From assembly GCA_966250375.1 (NCBI GenBank), contig CBINHE010000138.1:1-8852 (forward strand): a stretch of 8,852 nucleotides of DNA. Direction: 5' to 3'. The stretch's first letter is position 1. Every line of letters starts with the position of its first letter. This DNA is from CAMLDH01 sp966250375. Lineage in GTDB: Bacteria > Pseudomonadota > Gammaproteobacteria > Burkholderiales > Burkholderiaceae_D. The notes beneath the pieces are model-generated. The model saw only the letters and a list, made by a program, of their open reading frames with translations, made no database searches and had not been told where the DNA came from. This document shows, in pieces, positions 1 through 6,655 of the stretch. The translations under genes and the position numbers were made by a program.

Positions 1-188
1 AACGTTTGTGCCTTAGCATCGGTTGGCCACATCACGGGAATAAATCCGCGTTTCCCTAATGCCTCTGAGATGAGACGATGATGTTAAATTCAATTTCCCA
101 GCCAACCATGCGCGACAGATGCTGCGTCCCGCCCGCGCTTGGCAGGATGCCACCCCATCAAAAACGAACGTTCGCACTATTTTTTCAC
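1..188. other. Left-edge intergenic stretch, no supported gene
   Basis: No reading frame here has a start with a ribosome binding site or a recognisable family. Two frames stay open to the left edge: plus frame 1 up to the stop at 79-81, and a minus frame from about position 77 running off the edge, with an internal ATG at 32-30. Either could be the end or beginning of a gene outside the window, but neither can be identified from so few residues. A 10-base palindrome, CGAACGTTCG, lies at 165-174. Confidence 0.4.
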
Positions 189-210
189 AAAAAAAACGGC
201 AAAGGCCGTT
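189..210 (-). terminator. Rho-independent terminator of the substrate-binding protein gene
   Basis: On the minus strand a 6-bp stem AACGGC/GCCGTT with loop CTTT is followed by a run of eight T, the first two of which are the last two bases of the stem. It lies 27 bases past the TAA stop of the substrate-binding protein gene, the usual distance and orientation for an intrinsic terminator. Confidence 0.8.
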
Positions 211-237
211 CTTCTCTTCCATTGGAAAAGCGATTTG

Positions 238-1461
238 TTACGGCTTGGACTGGGCCTTGAGACGCAGCAAAGCGCCGCGCCGTTGATCCTCCGCATAGGC
301 ATAATCCACTCGACCAGAGGTGACCTTCCCTATCAACAGCATGTTTTGCGTGATCGCATCGTGGTCTTCTTTAGAGAACGGCTTGCTGTAACTGGTAATG
401 GCGCCTTGATAACGACTTTTCAAATTTTCGAGCGATTCTTTGATTAGGGTGCCATCAGTTGAGTTGGCTTGGCGGATTGCGAGGTAGAGCAGGTACATCC
501 CGTCATAACCCTGTGCCGCACTCATCGGCGATGGTATCTGGTCGGTTTTGAATGCTCTCTTGTATGCCAGCAGAAAACCGTTCTTGCTGATCGATCCAAA
601 ATCCTGGATAAATGTTTGCGGCATCAATGCACCCTCGCCCGCCTTGCCGGACAAGTCGATGAAATTGCGCATGGAAAAAGTCCAGCTACCCAGCAACGGT
701 ACTTTCCATCCCAAGGTTTCGCGGTTTTTTGCAATGACTGCCAACTCAGGCCCGATCCCCCACACCACGAGCGCTTGCGCATTGCTTGCCTTGGCACGCT
801 GCAACTGCACTCGCATGTCCTGATCACCGATATTAAAGCGCTCTATCGTTGTCAAACTGAGGCCGACCTGCAAGATTTGCTCCTTTAACGCTTTCAATCC
901 TGCATCACCGTAGGCAGTTGAGTCGACCAATACCGCAACCGAATTCAAGCCGCTACGCTTGAGATCGGCAACCAGCACCTTCGCTTCCAGATCCAAAGTC
1001 GGCGCAATGCGAAAAATGTAGTTTTCAGGGGCGGACGGCGGCGCGAATTTTTTCGTCAATGCGGTACCGCTGGAAACCGCAACCATTAACGGGATTTTGG
1101 CCTTTTGATAAGCGTCGATCGACGCAAGGCCGACACCGGTATTGACGATGCCGATTGCAGCGGCCACTTTTTCTTGCGTGAATTCCTGTGCGATTTTTGC
1201 ACCGACATCATTCTTTGCTTCATCGTCGCGTTCGATCAACTCAATCTTTTTGCCGTTGATACCGCCGATATTATTGATTTCTTCCACCGCCAAGCGGATG
1301 CCGTTGCGCATGCTTTCGCCCATCGGACTGGAGCCGCCCGTGAATGCCCCGGATAAACCTATCTTAATTGTCGTTTCCGGACCGTTTCCGGCATAGGCGA
1401 CATGCATCGGCAGAGCAAATGCGCAAAGCAGCGTTGCATGTAACAAGTACGAAAATCTCAT
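238..1461 (-). CDS. Branched-chain amino acid-type ABC transporter substrate-binding protein
   Basis: This is a periplasmic ligand-binding protein of the Leu/Ile/Val-binding (LivK-like, Peripl_BP_6) family, 407 aa, which captures a solute and delivers it to an ABC permease. I chose the ATG at 1461 because AAGGA lies 7 bases upstream and the protein then opens with a classic signal peptide: MRFSYLL, a hydrophobic core, and AYA before a likely cleavage after residue 24. A longer frame reaches an ATG at 1503 but would place 14 hydrophilic residues ahead of the signal. The mature part opens with IKIGLSGAFTGG and continues with GIRLAVEEIN and GGINGKKIEL, the typical first lobe. Later come VLVDSTAYGDAGL and QGYDGMYLL, typical of the second lobe and hinge. 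The ligand cannot be read from sequence; amino acids, amides or aromatic acids are possible. No livH/M/G/F permease or ATPase gene adjoins it, so it is an orphan within the window. A terminator follows the stop. Confidence 0.9.
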   Translation of the reverse strand: MRFSYLLHATLLCAFALPMHVAYAGNGPETTIKIGLSGAFTGGSSPMGESMRNGIRLAVEEINNIGGINGKKIELIERDDEAKNDVGAKIAQEFTQEKVAAAIGIVNTGVGLASIDAYQKAKIPLMVAVSSGTALTKKFAPPSAPENYIFRIAPTLDLEAKVLVADLKRSGLNSVAVLVDSTAYGDAGLKALKEQILQVGLSLTTIERFNIGDQDMRVQLQRAKASNAQALVVWGIGPELAVIAKNRETLGWKVPLLGSWTFSMRNFIDLSGKAGEGALMPQTFIQDFGSISKNGFLLAYKRAFKTDQIPSPMSAAQGYDGMYLLYLAIRQANSTDGTLIKESLENLKSRYQGAITSYSKPFSKEDHDAITQNMLLIGKVTSGRVDYAYAEDQRRGALLRLKAQSKP

Positions 1462-1588
1462 CGTTATTTCCTTGATATTGCATTGGGGGCGGTAGTTGCC
1501 CATTCACCGATACTTGGGGAGCCGCATGGAGGCTAACACTAGATCGTGTTTATATCCTCCCTTACAGGATGTGTATGGACTTGCAAGC

Positions 1589-1608
1589 GGATCAAAAGGG
1601 ATCAAAAG
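1589..1608. repeat. Tandem direct repeat, 2 x GGATCAAAAG
   Basis: Two perfect adjacent copies of a 10-base unit occupy 1589-1598 and 1599-1608. The preceding AAGC plus the first GGATC recurs as AAGCGGATC at 1649-1657, beside another inverted repeat. The role is unknown; a paired protein-binding site or simple slippage are both possible. Confidence 0.7.
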
Positions 1609-1611
1609 AAG

Positions 1612-1631
1612 TGTCGCCTTGCAAGGCGACA
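1612..1631 (-). terminator. Possible terminator of cstA-ybdD (20-base palindrome)
   Basis: TGTCGCCTTGCAAGGCGACA is a perfect 20-base palindrome and can fold into an 8-bp GC-rich stem with loop TGCA. Read on the minus strand it is followed by CTTCTTTTG, a moderate T tract, so it could end the cstA-ybdD transcript about 170 bases past ybdD. The T tract is imperfect, and a dyad operator for the downstream substrate-binding gene is an alternative reading. Confidence 0.45.
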
Positions 1632-1636
1632 TCATT

Positions 1637-1652
1637 ACATAAGCACATAAGC
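1637..1652. repeat. Tandem direct repeat, 2 x ACATAAGC
   Basis: Two perfect adjacent copies of an 8-base unit at 1637-1644 and 1645-1652 lie directly between the 20-base palindrome and the CGGATCG inverted repeat. Confidence 0.6.
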
Positions 1653-1669
1653 GGATCGCATACGATCCG
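1652..1669. repeat. Inverted repeat CGGATCG-CATA-CGATCCG
   Basis: Two perfect 7-base arms are separated by 4 bases. No T tract follows on either strand, so this is less likely to be a terminator and more likely a protein-binding dyad or simply part of the repeat cluster. It lies about 190-210 bases upstream of the substrate-binding gene. Confidence 0.5.
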
Positions 1670-1798
1670 AAACGCTTGCTTTACCTCGAAAGCATTCAAC
1701 TCCTGTTTTTTTAGAGTTTTTTGTGTTTTTCTTATTGATGCCATCCGAATAACCCAAGGTATGGCAAAACCGGGCCTGTTGCAATTTGGTTTCGCAAC

Positions 1799-1999
1799 TC
1801 AACAACACCGCCCGACTTTCCCATTGCCGCCATACCGCGCCTGCTGCCGTTCTCGGAAGAACTCTTCGTAACTCATGACGGGTTTTTCCGGATGGGTACA
1901 TTCCATATGCGTTACATAATTGCTGTATTCGGGCAATCCCACCATGAGACGCATGGTTTGCCCGAGATAACGTCCCGCCTTCGAGATCTCATCGAACAT
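1799..1999 (-). CDS. ybdD: YbdD/YjiX family small protein (CstA partner)
   Basis: This 66-aa protein belongs to the YbdD/YjiX (DUF466) family, which in many proteobacteria is encoded directly after cstA or btsT. The protein is soluble-looking and presumably helps the transporter; the family's exact role is not established to my knowledge. It is full length and shows the family hallmarks: MFDEISKAGRYLGQ at the start, LMVGLPEYSNYVTHM in the middle, then MSYEEFFRERQ, ARYGG and the C-terminal RCC. I chose the ATG at 1999 because the protein then begins at the family's usual MF and GAGG lies 6 bases upstream. A TTG four codons earlier (2011) would only extend the frame into the cstA stop. The gene starts 8 bases after the cstA stop, so the two are almost certainly co-transcribed and translationally coupled. 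Confidence 0.92.
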   Translation of the reverse strand: MFDEISKAGRYLGQTMRLMVGLPEYSNYVTHMECTHPEKPVMSYEEFFRERQQARYGGNGKVGRCC

Positions 2000-2005
2000 C
2001 AAAAA

Positions 2006-2009
2006 CCTC
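2006..2009 (-). promoter_or_regulatory. Ribosome binding site of ybdD within the cstA stop region
   Basis: On the minus strand TTGAGG joins the cstA TGA stop (2010-2008) and the GAGG Shine-Dalgarno (2009-2006), 6 bases before the ybdD ATG. This decides the ATG over the in-frame upstream TTG and implies that ribosomes finishing cstA expose or reuse this site. Confidence 0.75.
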
Positions 2010-4077
2010 AACCCGGCAGCGCACTGCCCGGCATCGATTCAAACGGCGTTTCCGTTGTACTTGGCCGATGCGCAGCGCGCGCCGCGAAAATACTTTTTAT
2101 CCCGAACACCAGCACACTCACCAGTACCAGCATAAAAAAGCCTGCCAAGGCTGCATCGACATAATCGTTAAAGATGATTCGCTGCATTTGCTCCAATGAT
2201 TTGGCAGGCGCAAGCAATTCGCCTTTCGCAAAAGCAAGCTGGTATTTGTCCGCATGAGCTAAAAAACCTACTCGCGGATTGGCATCGAACATTTTTTGCC
2301 AGCCGGCGGTCAATGTACAAATCAGAATCCAGACTGTCGGTACCACGGTTACCCATGCAAAACGATCTTTTTTCATTTTGAACAAAACGCAGGTGGCCAA
2401 AATTAACGCGATCCCTGCCAGCATCTGATTGGATATGCCGAACAATGGCCACAAGGTATTGATTCCACCAAGCGGATCAACCACACCTTGATAAAGAAAG
2501 TATCCCCAGCCCGCCACACACAATCCAGTTGCCGTAAGGCTTGCTACCAACGAATCGGTACGCTTTAACGACGGCACGAAAGTACCAAGCAAGTCTTGCA
2601 GCATGAACCGACCAGCGCGCGTGCCAGCATCGACCGCAGTCAGGATAAATAACGCTTCAAACAAAATGGCGAAGTGATACCAGAATGCCATCATTACCTT
2701 GCCGCCGGCCACATTCGATAAAATTTGTGCCATTCCTACCGCAAGTGTAGGTGCGCCGCCTGCGCGCGAGATGATGGTATGTTCACCGACATCGCGTGCA
2801 GTCTGTGTGAGCATTTCTGGAGTGACATAAAACCCCCATTGCGTGATGGCTTGAGCGGCAGAGTCGGCGGTCTGGCCGATCAATGCGGCTGGACTGTTCA
2901 TTGCGAAATACACGCCGGGTTCGATGCAGGATGCGGCAACCAATGCCATGATGGCAACAAAAGATTCCATCAACATCGCACCATAGCCAATGAATCGGGC
3001 ATGTTTCTCATTTTCCAGCAACTTCGGCGTGGTACCTGATGAAATGAGGGCATGAAAACCGGACACGGCACCACATGCAATGGTAATGAACAAAAATGGA
3101 AATAAACTCCCGGCCCAGACCGGACCGGAGCCATCGATGAACTTGGTCATGGCCGGCATTTTCAAATAAGGTGCGACAAACACGATACCAAGAGCCAATC
3201 CGACGATGGTGCCGATTTTCAGGAAGGTTGATAAATAATCGCGCGGCGCGAGTAGCAACCAGATCGGTAAAACAGAGGCGATAAAGCCGTATCCAATTAA
3301 AATCCAGGTCAACTGTTTGCTGGTAAATGTGAACATTGCGGCAAGCGCGGGAATTTCCTGTATATATTGACCGCCGACAATCCCCATCATCAGAAGGACA
3401 AAGCCGATCAACGACACTTCGCCGATACGGCCTGGGCGGATATAACGCGTATAGATGCCCATGAATAGCGCAATTGGAATCGTCACAGCAACGGTGAATG
3501 TGCCCCATGGCGATTCGGCCAGAGCCTTGACGACAATCAGAGCCAACACGGCAAGGATGATCACCATGATCATGAATATACCGAATAACGCAATTACGCC
3601 CGGTACCTGCCCCAACTCTGACTTAATCAAATCACCCAACGAACGGCCATCGCGACGAGTTGAAATGAACAGCACCATGAAGTCCTGTACCGCCCCCGCG
3701 AACACGACGCCGGCGAGTATCCACAACATACCAGGCAAGTAACCCATCTGCGCCGCCAATACGGGACCAACCAAAGGACCAGCCCCGGCAATCGCAGCGA
3801 AATGGTGACCGAACAGCACGTACTTGTTGGTAGGCACATAGTCAAGGCCATCGTTGTACTTCATTGCCGGGGTCATGCGCTTCTCGTCCAATTCCAGCAC
3901 CTGGGTTGCAATGAACAAGCTGTAAAAGCGATAGGCAATCAAATAGACGCATACCGCAGCAATCACAATCCAGATTGCACTGATTGATTCGCCGCGATGC
4001 AATGCAATGGTGCCAAATGCAAATGCACCAAAAATGGCAAGTGCGAACCAGCCAAATTGACTTCTAAGTCGATTCAT
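2008..4077 (-). CDS. cstA: CstA/BtsT-family pyruvate or peptide transporter
   Basis: This is an inner-membrane transporter of the carbon-starvation CstA family, 689 aa, close to the usual 690-720. E. coli members: BtsT is a pyruvate/H+ symporter and CstA has been linked to both peptide and pyruvate uptake. The protein has many hydrophobic segments along its whole length. The N-terminal CstA domain carries the hallmarks NDGLDYVPTNKYVLFGHH (about residues 75-92), AGAGPLVGPVLAAQMGYLPG (97-116) and AGAVQDFMVLF. Further on are IRPGRIGEVS, FPFLFITIACGAVSGFHA, SSGTTPKLL, RAGGAPTLAVGMA and DAGTRAGRFMLQDLLG. The C-terminal domain contains LWPLFGISNQMLA. From remembered sequence it looks at least as close to BtsT as to CstA, so btsT is an alternative symbol. 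The start is supported by a strong AGGAGG (4088-4083) 5 bases upstream of ATG. It is followed at once by ybdD. No LytS/LytR-type regulator, known to control such genes, lies in the window. Confidence 0.95.
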   Translation of the reverse strand: MNRLRSQFGWFALAIFGAFAFGTIALHRGESISAIWIVIAAVCVYLIAYRFYSLFIATQVLELDEKRMTPAMKYNDGLDYVPTNKYVLFGHHFAAIAGAGPLVGPVLAAQMGYLPGMLWILAGVVFAGAVQDFMVLFISTRRDGRSLGDLIKSELGQVPGVIALFGIFMIMVIILAVLALIVVKALAESPWGTFTVAVTIPIALFMGIYTRYIRPGRIGEVSLIGFVLLMMGIVGGQYIQEIPALAAMFTFTSKQLTWILIGYGFIASVLPIWLLLAPRDYLSTFLKIGTIVGLALGIVFVAPYLKMPAMTKFIDGSGPVWAGSLFPFLFITIACGAVSGFHALISSGTTPKLLENEKHARFIGYGAMLMESFVAIMALVAASCIEPGVYFAMNSPAALIGQTADSAAQAITQWGFYVTPEMLTQTARDVGEHTIISRAGGAPTLAVGMAQILSNVAGGKVMMAFWYHFAILFEALFILTAVDAGTRAGRFMLQDLLGTFVPSLKRTDSLVASLTATGLCVAGWGYFLYQGVVDPLGGINTLWPLFGISNQMLAGIALILATCVLFKMKKDRFAWVTVVPTVWILICTLTAGWQKMFDANPRVGFLAHADKYQLAFAKGELLAPAKSLEQMQRIIFNDYVDAALAGFFMLVLVSVLVFGIKSIFAARAAHRPSTTETPFESMPGSALPG

Positions 4078-4125
4078 GTCGTCCTCCTAATGGGGTAAGT
4101 ATTGTGTTGATTGCAAGTTGTTGAG

Positions 4126-4145
4126 GCGCTTCAAGCAGCGCTTTT
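4126..4145 (+). repeat. Hairpin with T run in the cstA leader
   Basis: GCGCT and AGCGC form a 5-bp stem around TCAAGC, followed by TTTT on the plus strand. It lies about 50-70 bases upstream of the cstA start, so on the cstA transcript it would be a 5' leader hairpin preceded by A's, not a terminator for that gene. A short plus-strand terminator is possible but no plus-strand gene ends here. Confidence 0.35.
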
Positions 4146-4482
4146 ACTTTATTGCTGCATACCATAGAGTATTGGAGATGGGAACAGCGGCCACAAGCGA
4201 AGAACTACGCAGAAGAGGCCGGTAGTATTACGCAGTAAAAAGGATAATTCTTGAACGGGAAGATTACGAAGCGACCAATCGCTATTCAACAAGCGAGATT
4301 TATTGCATTTTCGCAGCGCAAATAAAATGAGAGCATGATAGAGAAGGCGATCGGACGAATCCGCCCAGCTTTAAAATAGTGCATGAACTATAGAACTGTA
4401 AAATCGTAATCCTCATGTTTACAACCATTCCTTGCGAAGGCGGCATTGTCACGAAAATCGTCCAGCATGCTCTCGAACACGA

Positions 4483-4588
4483 TCACGCATCCGAACCTGG
4501 ACTGATCGTTGCTATATCCCCAGCTGGGAGCCAGCCGTCCTCGTCCTTGAAATAGCTTCTAATAATCCACGGGCCTTTTCAGGTGCAT
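4483..4588 (-). pseudogene. Remnant of an AMP-forming acyl-CoA synthetase
   Basis: Read on the minus strand from 4575 is GPWIIRSYFKDEDGW, then LPAGDIATI, ending at a TGA (4485-4483). Fatty-acyl-CoA synthetases of the AMP-binding superfamily carry R-GPW...YF...DGWF-TGDVATID at this place, just before the hinge to the C-terminal domain, so the match is specific. In the frame one base over, the preceding codons read MHLK (from 4588), fitting the usual GxLxVRGPW lead-in, with a frameshift in the run of four A's (4579-4576). The nucleotide-binding Thr of TGD is Ala here. No ATG, N-terminal P-loop-like motif or C-terminal catalytic Lys region can be found on either side, so this is a small broken relic, not a functional gene. 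A weak resemblance to the family C-terminus continues to about 4390 but is not claimed. Confidence 0.6.
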
Positions 4589-4679
4589 TCATATGATGCT
4601 TCCACTTCTCTGTCAAAATAGCGAGTGGCTCTGAGCGAAGCGCAAAAGCATTGCGGGACACCTCACCCAAGTCGCAGCT

Positions 4680-4699
4680 CTCCGGCATTCGTCCGGGAG
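4680..4699 (+). repeat. Imperfect hairpin before the selO ribosome binding site
   Basis: CTCCGG pairs with CCGGGAG with one bulged base around a 7-base loop, ending 11 bases before the AAGGA of selO. It could influence translation initiation, but no sequestration of the ribosome binding site is evident. Confidence 0.3.
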
Positions 4700-4721
4700 C
4701 CGGCACGCTCAAGGAACATAC

Positions 4722-6227
4722 ATGATTTTTCCTGCAACATCCATCGGCGGACGTCGCATTAACCAATTGCAATTCAGCCATTCATTTTCCGCCCTGCCAC
4801 CCGCGTTTTATACGCGACTCATGCCGACGCCGTTGCCGGAGCCCTATCTTGTGTGTGCCAGTGCATCGGCAGCAGCGCTGATAGACCTCGATCCATCCGA
4901 AATTGCCAGCAATGAATTCGCACAGATTTTCATTGGAAACCAAGTGCCAGCAGGTGCGCTGCCGTTATCGGCCGTTTATTCAGGACACCAGTTCGGTGTG
5001 TGGGCTGGGCAACTCGGCGATGGCCGCGCGATCCTATTGGGGGAAGTGCCGGCAGCGGGAACGTCACCGCCTTCGACGTTGGAGTTGCAACTGAAAGGCG
5101 CCGGTTTGACGCCCTACTCGCGCATGGGCGATGGCCGCGCGGTGCTGCGCTCATCAATCCGCGAATTCCTGTGTTCGGAAGCGATGGCGGCGCTTGGCAT
5201 CCCGACCTCGCGCGCGTTATGCATAATCGGGTCTGACGCGCGCGTCATGCGCGAAACGCCCGAAACTGCTGCGGTCGTCACCCGTATGGCGCCAACCTTC
5301 GTGCGCTTTGGATCGTTTGAACATTGCTTCTACAGCGACAAAAAAGACGAATTGAAAACGCTAGCCGATTACATAATCGAACGCTTCTATCCCGAATTGC
5401 GGGATACGCCAAATCCCTATAGCGCACTGCTGTCCGAAGCGACCCGCCGCACCGCGCACATGATCGCGCAGTGGCAGGCCGTCGGTTTCATGCACGGCGT
5501 AATGAATACCGATAACATGTCGATCCTTGGACTGACGATCGACTACGGCCCATTTGGCTTCATGGAAGCATTCGATGCGCAGCATATTTGCAACCACACC
5601 GACCAGCAGGGTCGCTATGCCTACAGCATGCAGCCTCAAATCGGGGAATGGAATTGCTATGCGCTCGGTCAGGCGATGTTGCCGCTGATCGGCTCGATCG
5701 AGGAAACGCATGCCGCACTGGAAGTCTATAAGCCGGAATTTTCCGCCAAGCTGGATGTGTTATTACATGCAAAACTTGGTCTGCAAACCGCGCAACCCGA
5801 TGACGATAAGTTATTCGAAGCGATGTTTGGCATCATGCAGGCCAGTCATGTCGATTTCACCTTGTTTTTCCGGCGTTTGGGTGATTTGCAGCTGGAAAAT
5901 TCAGCGGCTGACGAACCTTTGCGCGACTTGTTTATCGATCGTCCGGCATTTGATATATGGGCTGAGCGATATCGTGCACGGTTAAAGCAGGAAAATAGCC
6001 ACGATATTCCGCGCCGACTTGCAATGCACGCGGTCAACCCCAAATACGTGCTGCGTAATTATCTTGCTCAAGTCGCCATCGAAAAGGCGCAAAATAAGGA
6101 CTTTTCCGAAATCGCCAAACTGCTCGCCGCACTGGAAAAGCCATTCGAAGAGCAACCGAAAAATGCGAAATATGCAGAGTTGCCGCCGGACTGGGCAAGT
6201 GAATTGGAAGTAAGCTGCTCATCATGA
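4722..6227 (+). CDS. selO: Protein adenylyltransferase SelO (pseudokinase fold)
   Basis: SelO (YdiU, UPF0061) has a kinase-like fold but transfers AMP from ATP to Ser/Thr/Tyr of proteins; characterised members AMPylate redox proteins such as glutaredoxin during oxidative stress. The 501-aa length is typical of bacterial members. The N-terminus shows FSHSFSALPPAFYTRL and SGHQFGVWAGQLGDGRA (88-104). The core has ELQLKGAGLTPYSR with the ATP-binding Lys125, and GDGRAVLRSSIREFL (136-150). The active-site block HGVMNTDNMS holds Asp264 and Asn265, and LTIDYGPFGF holds metal-binding Asp274. The C-terminus, NPKYVLRNYLAQ (439-450) to EVSCSS, ends with Cys499 at the place of selenocysteine in eukaryotic SelO; here it is an ordinary TGC codon. 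The ATG is supported by AAGGA 6 bases upstream. Its TGA overlaps the msrB ATG. Family assignment is secure; targets in this organism are unknown. Confidence 0.96.
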   Translation: MIFPATSIGGRRINQLQFSHSFSALPPAFYTRLMPTPLPEPYLVCASASAAALIDLDPSEIASNEFAQIFIGNQVPAGALPLSAVYSGHQFGVWAGQLGDGRAILLGEVPAAGTSPPSTLELQLKGAGLTPYSRMGDGRAVLRSSIREFLCSEAMAALGIPTSRALCIIGSDARVMRETPETAAVVTRMAPTFVRFGSFEHCFYSDKKDELKTLADYIIERFYPELRDTPNPYSALLSEATRRTAHMIAQWQAVGFMHGVMNTDNMSILGLTIDYGPFGFMEAFDAQHICNHTDQQGRYAYSMQPQIGEWNCYALGQAMLPLIGSIEETHAALEVYKPEFSAKLDVLLHAKLGLQTAQPDDDKLFEAMFGIMQASHVDFTLFFRRLGDLQLENSAADEPLRDLFIDRPAFDIWAERYRARLKQENSHDIPRRLAMHAVNPKYVLRNYLAQVAIEKAQNKDFSEIAKLLAALEKPFEEQPKNAKYAELPPDWASELEVSCSS

Positions 6228-6622
6228 CAAAAAAAGTGATCAAGACCGACGAAGAATGGCGTGCAAAGTTGGCGCCGTTCGACTATGAAGTGACACGCCA
6301 CGCAGCGACCGAGGGTGCATTCACCGGTCGTTATTGGGATCATCACGAGCATGGAATTTATACGTGCGTATGCTGCAATACGCCGCTGTTCGAGTCGGAT
6401 GCCAAGTTCGATTCCGGCTGCGGCTGGCCGAGTTATTTCAAGCCCTTGAATCCCGACAATGTAGTGGAGCATATCGACCGTTCTTATGGCATGATCCGCA
6501 CCGAAATTACCTGCAATGTATGCGACGCGCATTTGGGCCATGTATTTCCCGATGGTCCACCCCCCACCGGCCTGCGTTATTGCATCAACTCTGCATCGCT
6601 GTGCTTTGAACCGAAAGCTTAA
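6224..6622 (+). CDS. msrB: Peptide-methionine (R)-S-oxide reductase MsrB
   Basis: MsrB reduces the R epimer of methionine sulfoxide in proteins, repairing oxidative damage in the cytoplasm with thioredoxin as reductant. The 132-aa protein is a complete SelR domain. Zinc-binding Cys pairs are C48/C51 (in YTCVCC) and C97/C100 (in TCNVC). The resolving Cys66 is in SGCGWPSY, and the catalytic Cys120 is in LRYCINSASL, with HLGHVFPDGP before it. All key residues are present. The ATG overlaps the selO stop as ATGA, and no good Shine-Dalgarno lies at normal spacing (GGAAG ends about 14 bases upstream), so translation probably depends on selO. The pairing with SelO fits a shared role in redox stress. 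yciB follows after 33 bases. Confidence 0.96.
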   Translation: MTKKVIKTDEEWRAKLAPFDYEVTRHAATEGAFTGRYWDHHEHGIYTCVCCNTPLFESDAKFDSGCGWPSYFKPLNPDNVVEHIDRSYGMIRTEITCNVCDAHLGHVFPDGPPPTGLRYCINSASLCFEPKA

Positions 6623-6655
6623 ACCACCGCCTCACCTGAAAGATAAAAATTCACT

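Larger units (their letters stand above)
1462..1798. other. Repeat-rich intergenic spacer
   Basis: These 337 bases separate the substrate-binding gene from ybdD, both on the minus strand, so they should hold the end of the cstA-ybdD transcript and the promoter of the substrate-binding gene. They contain an imperfect inverted repeat AACAC-N6-GTGTT (1535-1550), tandem GGATCAAAAG (1589-1608), a 20-base palindrome (1612-1631), tandem ACATAAGC (1637-1652), an inverted repeat CGGATCG-N4-CGATCCG (1652-1669) and T-rich runs around 1705-1735. Open frames here lack ribosome binding sites and resemble nothing known. A TATAAA on the minus strand (1554-1549) could be a -10 box, but no good -35 partner was found. 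Confidence 0.6.
4078..4721. other. Divergent intergenic region between cstA and selO
   Basis: These 644 bases hold the 5' ends of both divergent genes. The strong cstA Shine-Dalgarno is at 4083-4088 (minus). A GCGCT-N6-AGCGC hairpin sits in the cstA leader (4126-4141). A decayed acyl-CoA synthetase fragment lies at 4483-4588 (minus). An imperfect hairpin CTCCGG-N7-CCGGGAG (4680-4699) precedes the selO ribosome binding site. No convincing sigma-70, sigma-54 or CRP site could be assigned. A 46-codon plus-strand frame (4415-4555) lies opposite the remnant and lacks a ribosome binding site. Confidence 0.6.

Noticed and set aside
1..81. Possible gene end on the plus strand, or gene start on the minus strand, at the left edge
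   Set aside because: Frames on both strands are open to the edge, with too few residues to choose between them or to identify either.
13..222. 69-codon minus-strand frame at the left edge
   Set aside because: It spans the terminator, starts without a ribosome binding site and has no family resemblance.
1462..1503. Upstream ATG for the substrate-binding protein (421 aa version)
   Set aside because: It would bury the signal peptide; the ATG at 1461 has an AAGGA at good spacing.
1635..1901. 88-codon minus frame and 100-codon plus frame (1569-1871) in the spacer next to ybdD
   Set aside because: Both overlap the real ybdD in another frame, and lack ribosome binding sites and protein-like composition.
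2000..2011. TTG start of ybdD four codons upstream
   Set aside because: The ATG at 1999 has a GAGG 6 bases upstream and matches the usual MF start of the family.
3008..3508. 166-codon minus-strand frame inside cstA
   Set aside because: It is an off-frame shadow of cstA, rich in Cys and Arg and lacking family features.
4415..4555. 46-codon plus-strand frame starting MFTTIPCEGG
   Set aside because: No Shine-Dalgarno, no known family, and it lies antisense to the acyl-CoA synthetase remnant.
4512..4781. 89-codon minus-strand frame overlapping the start of selO
   Set aside because: It runs opposite the selO start, has no ribosome binding site and no recognisable family; the ligase remnant lies in a different frame of the same strand.
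6213..6227. Selenocysteine in SelO
   Set aside because: The family's selenocysteine position is a TGC Cys codon here; the TGA after CSS is the normal stop.
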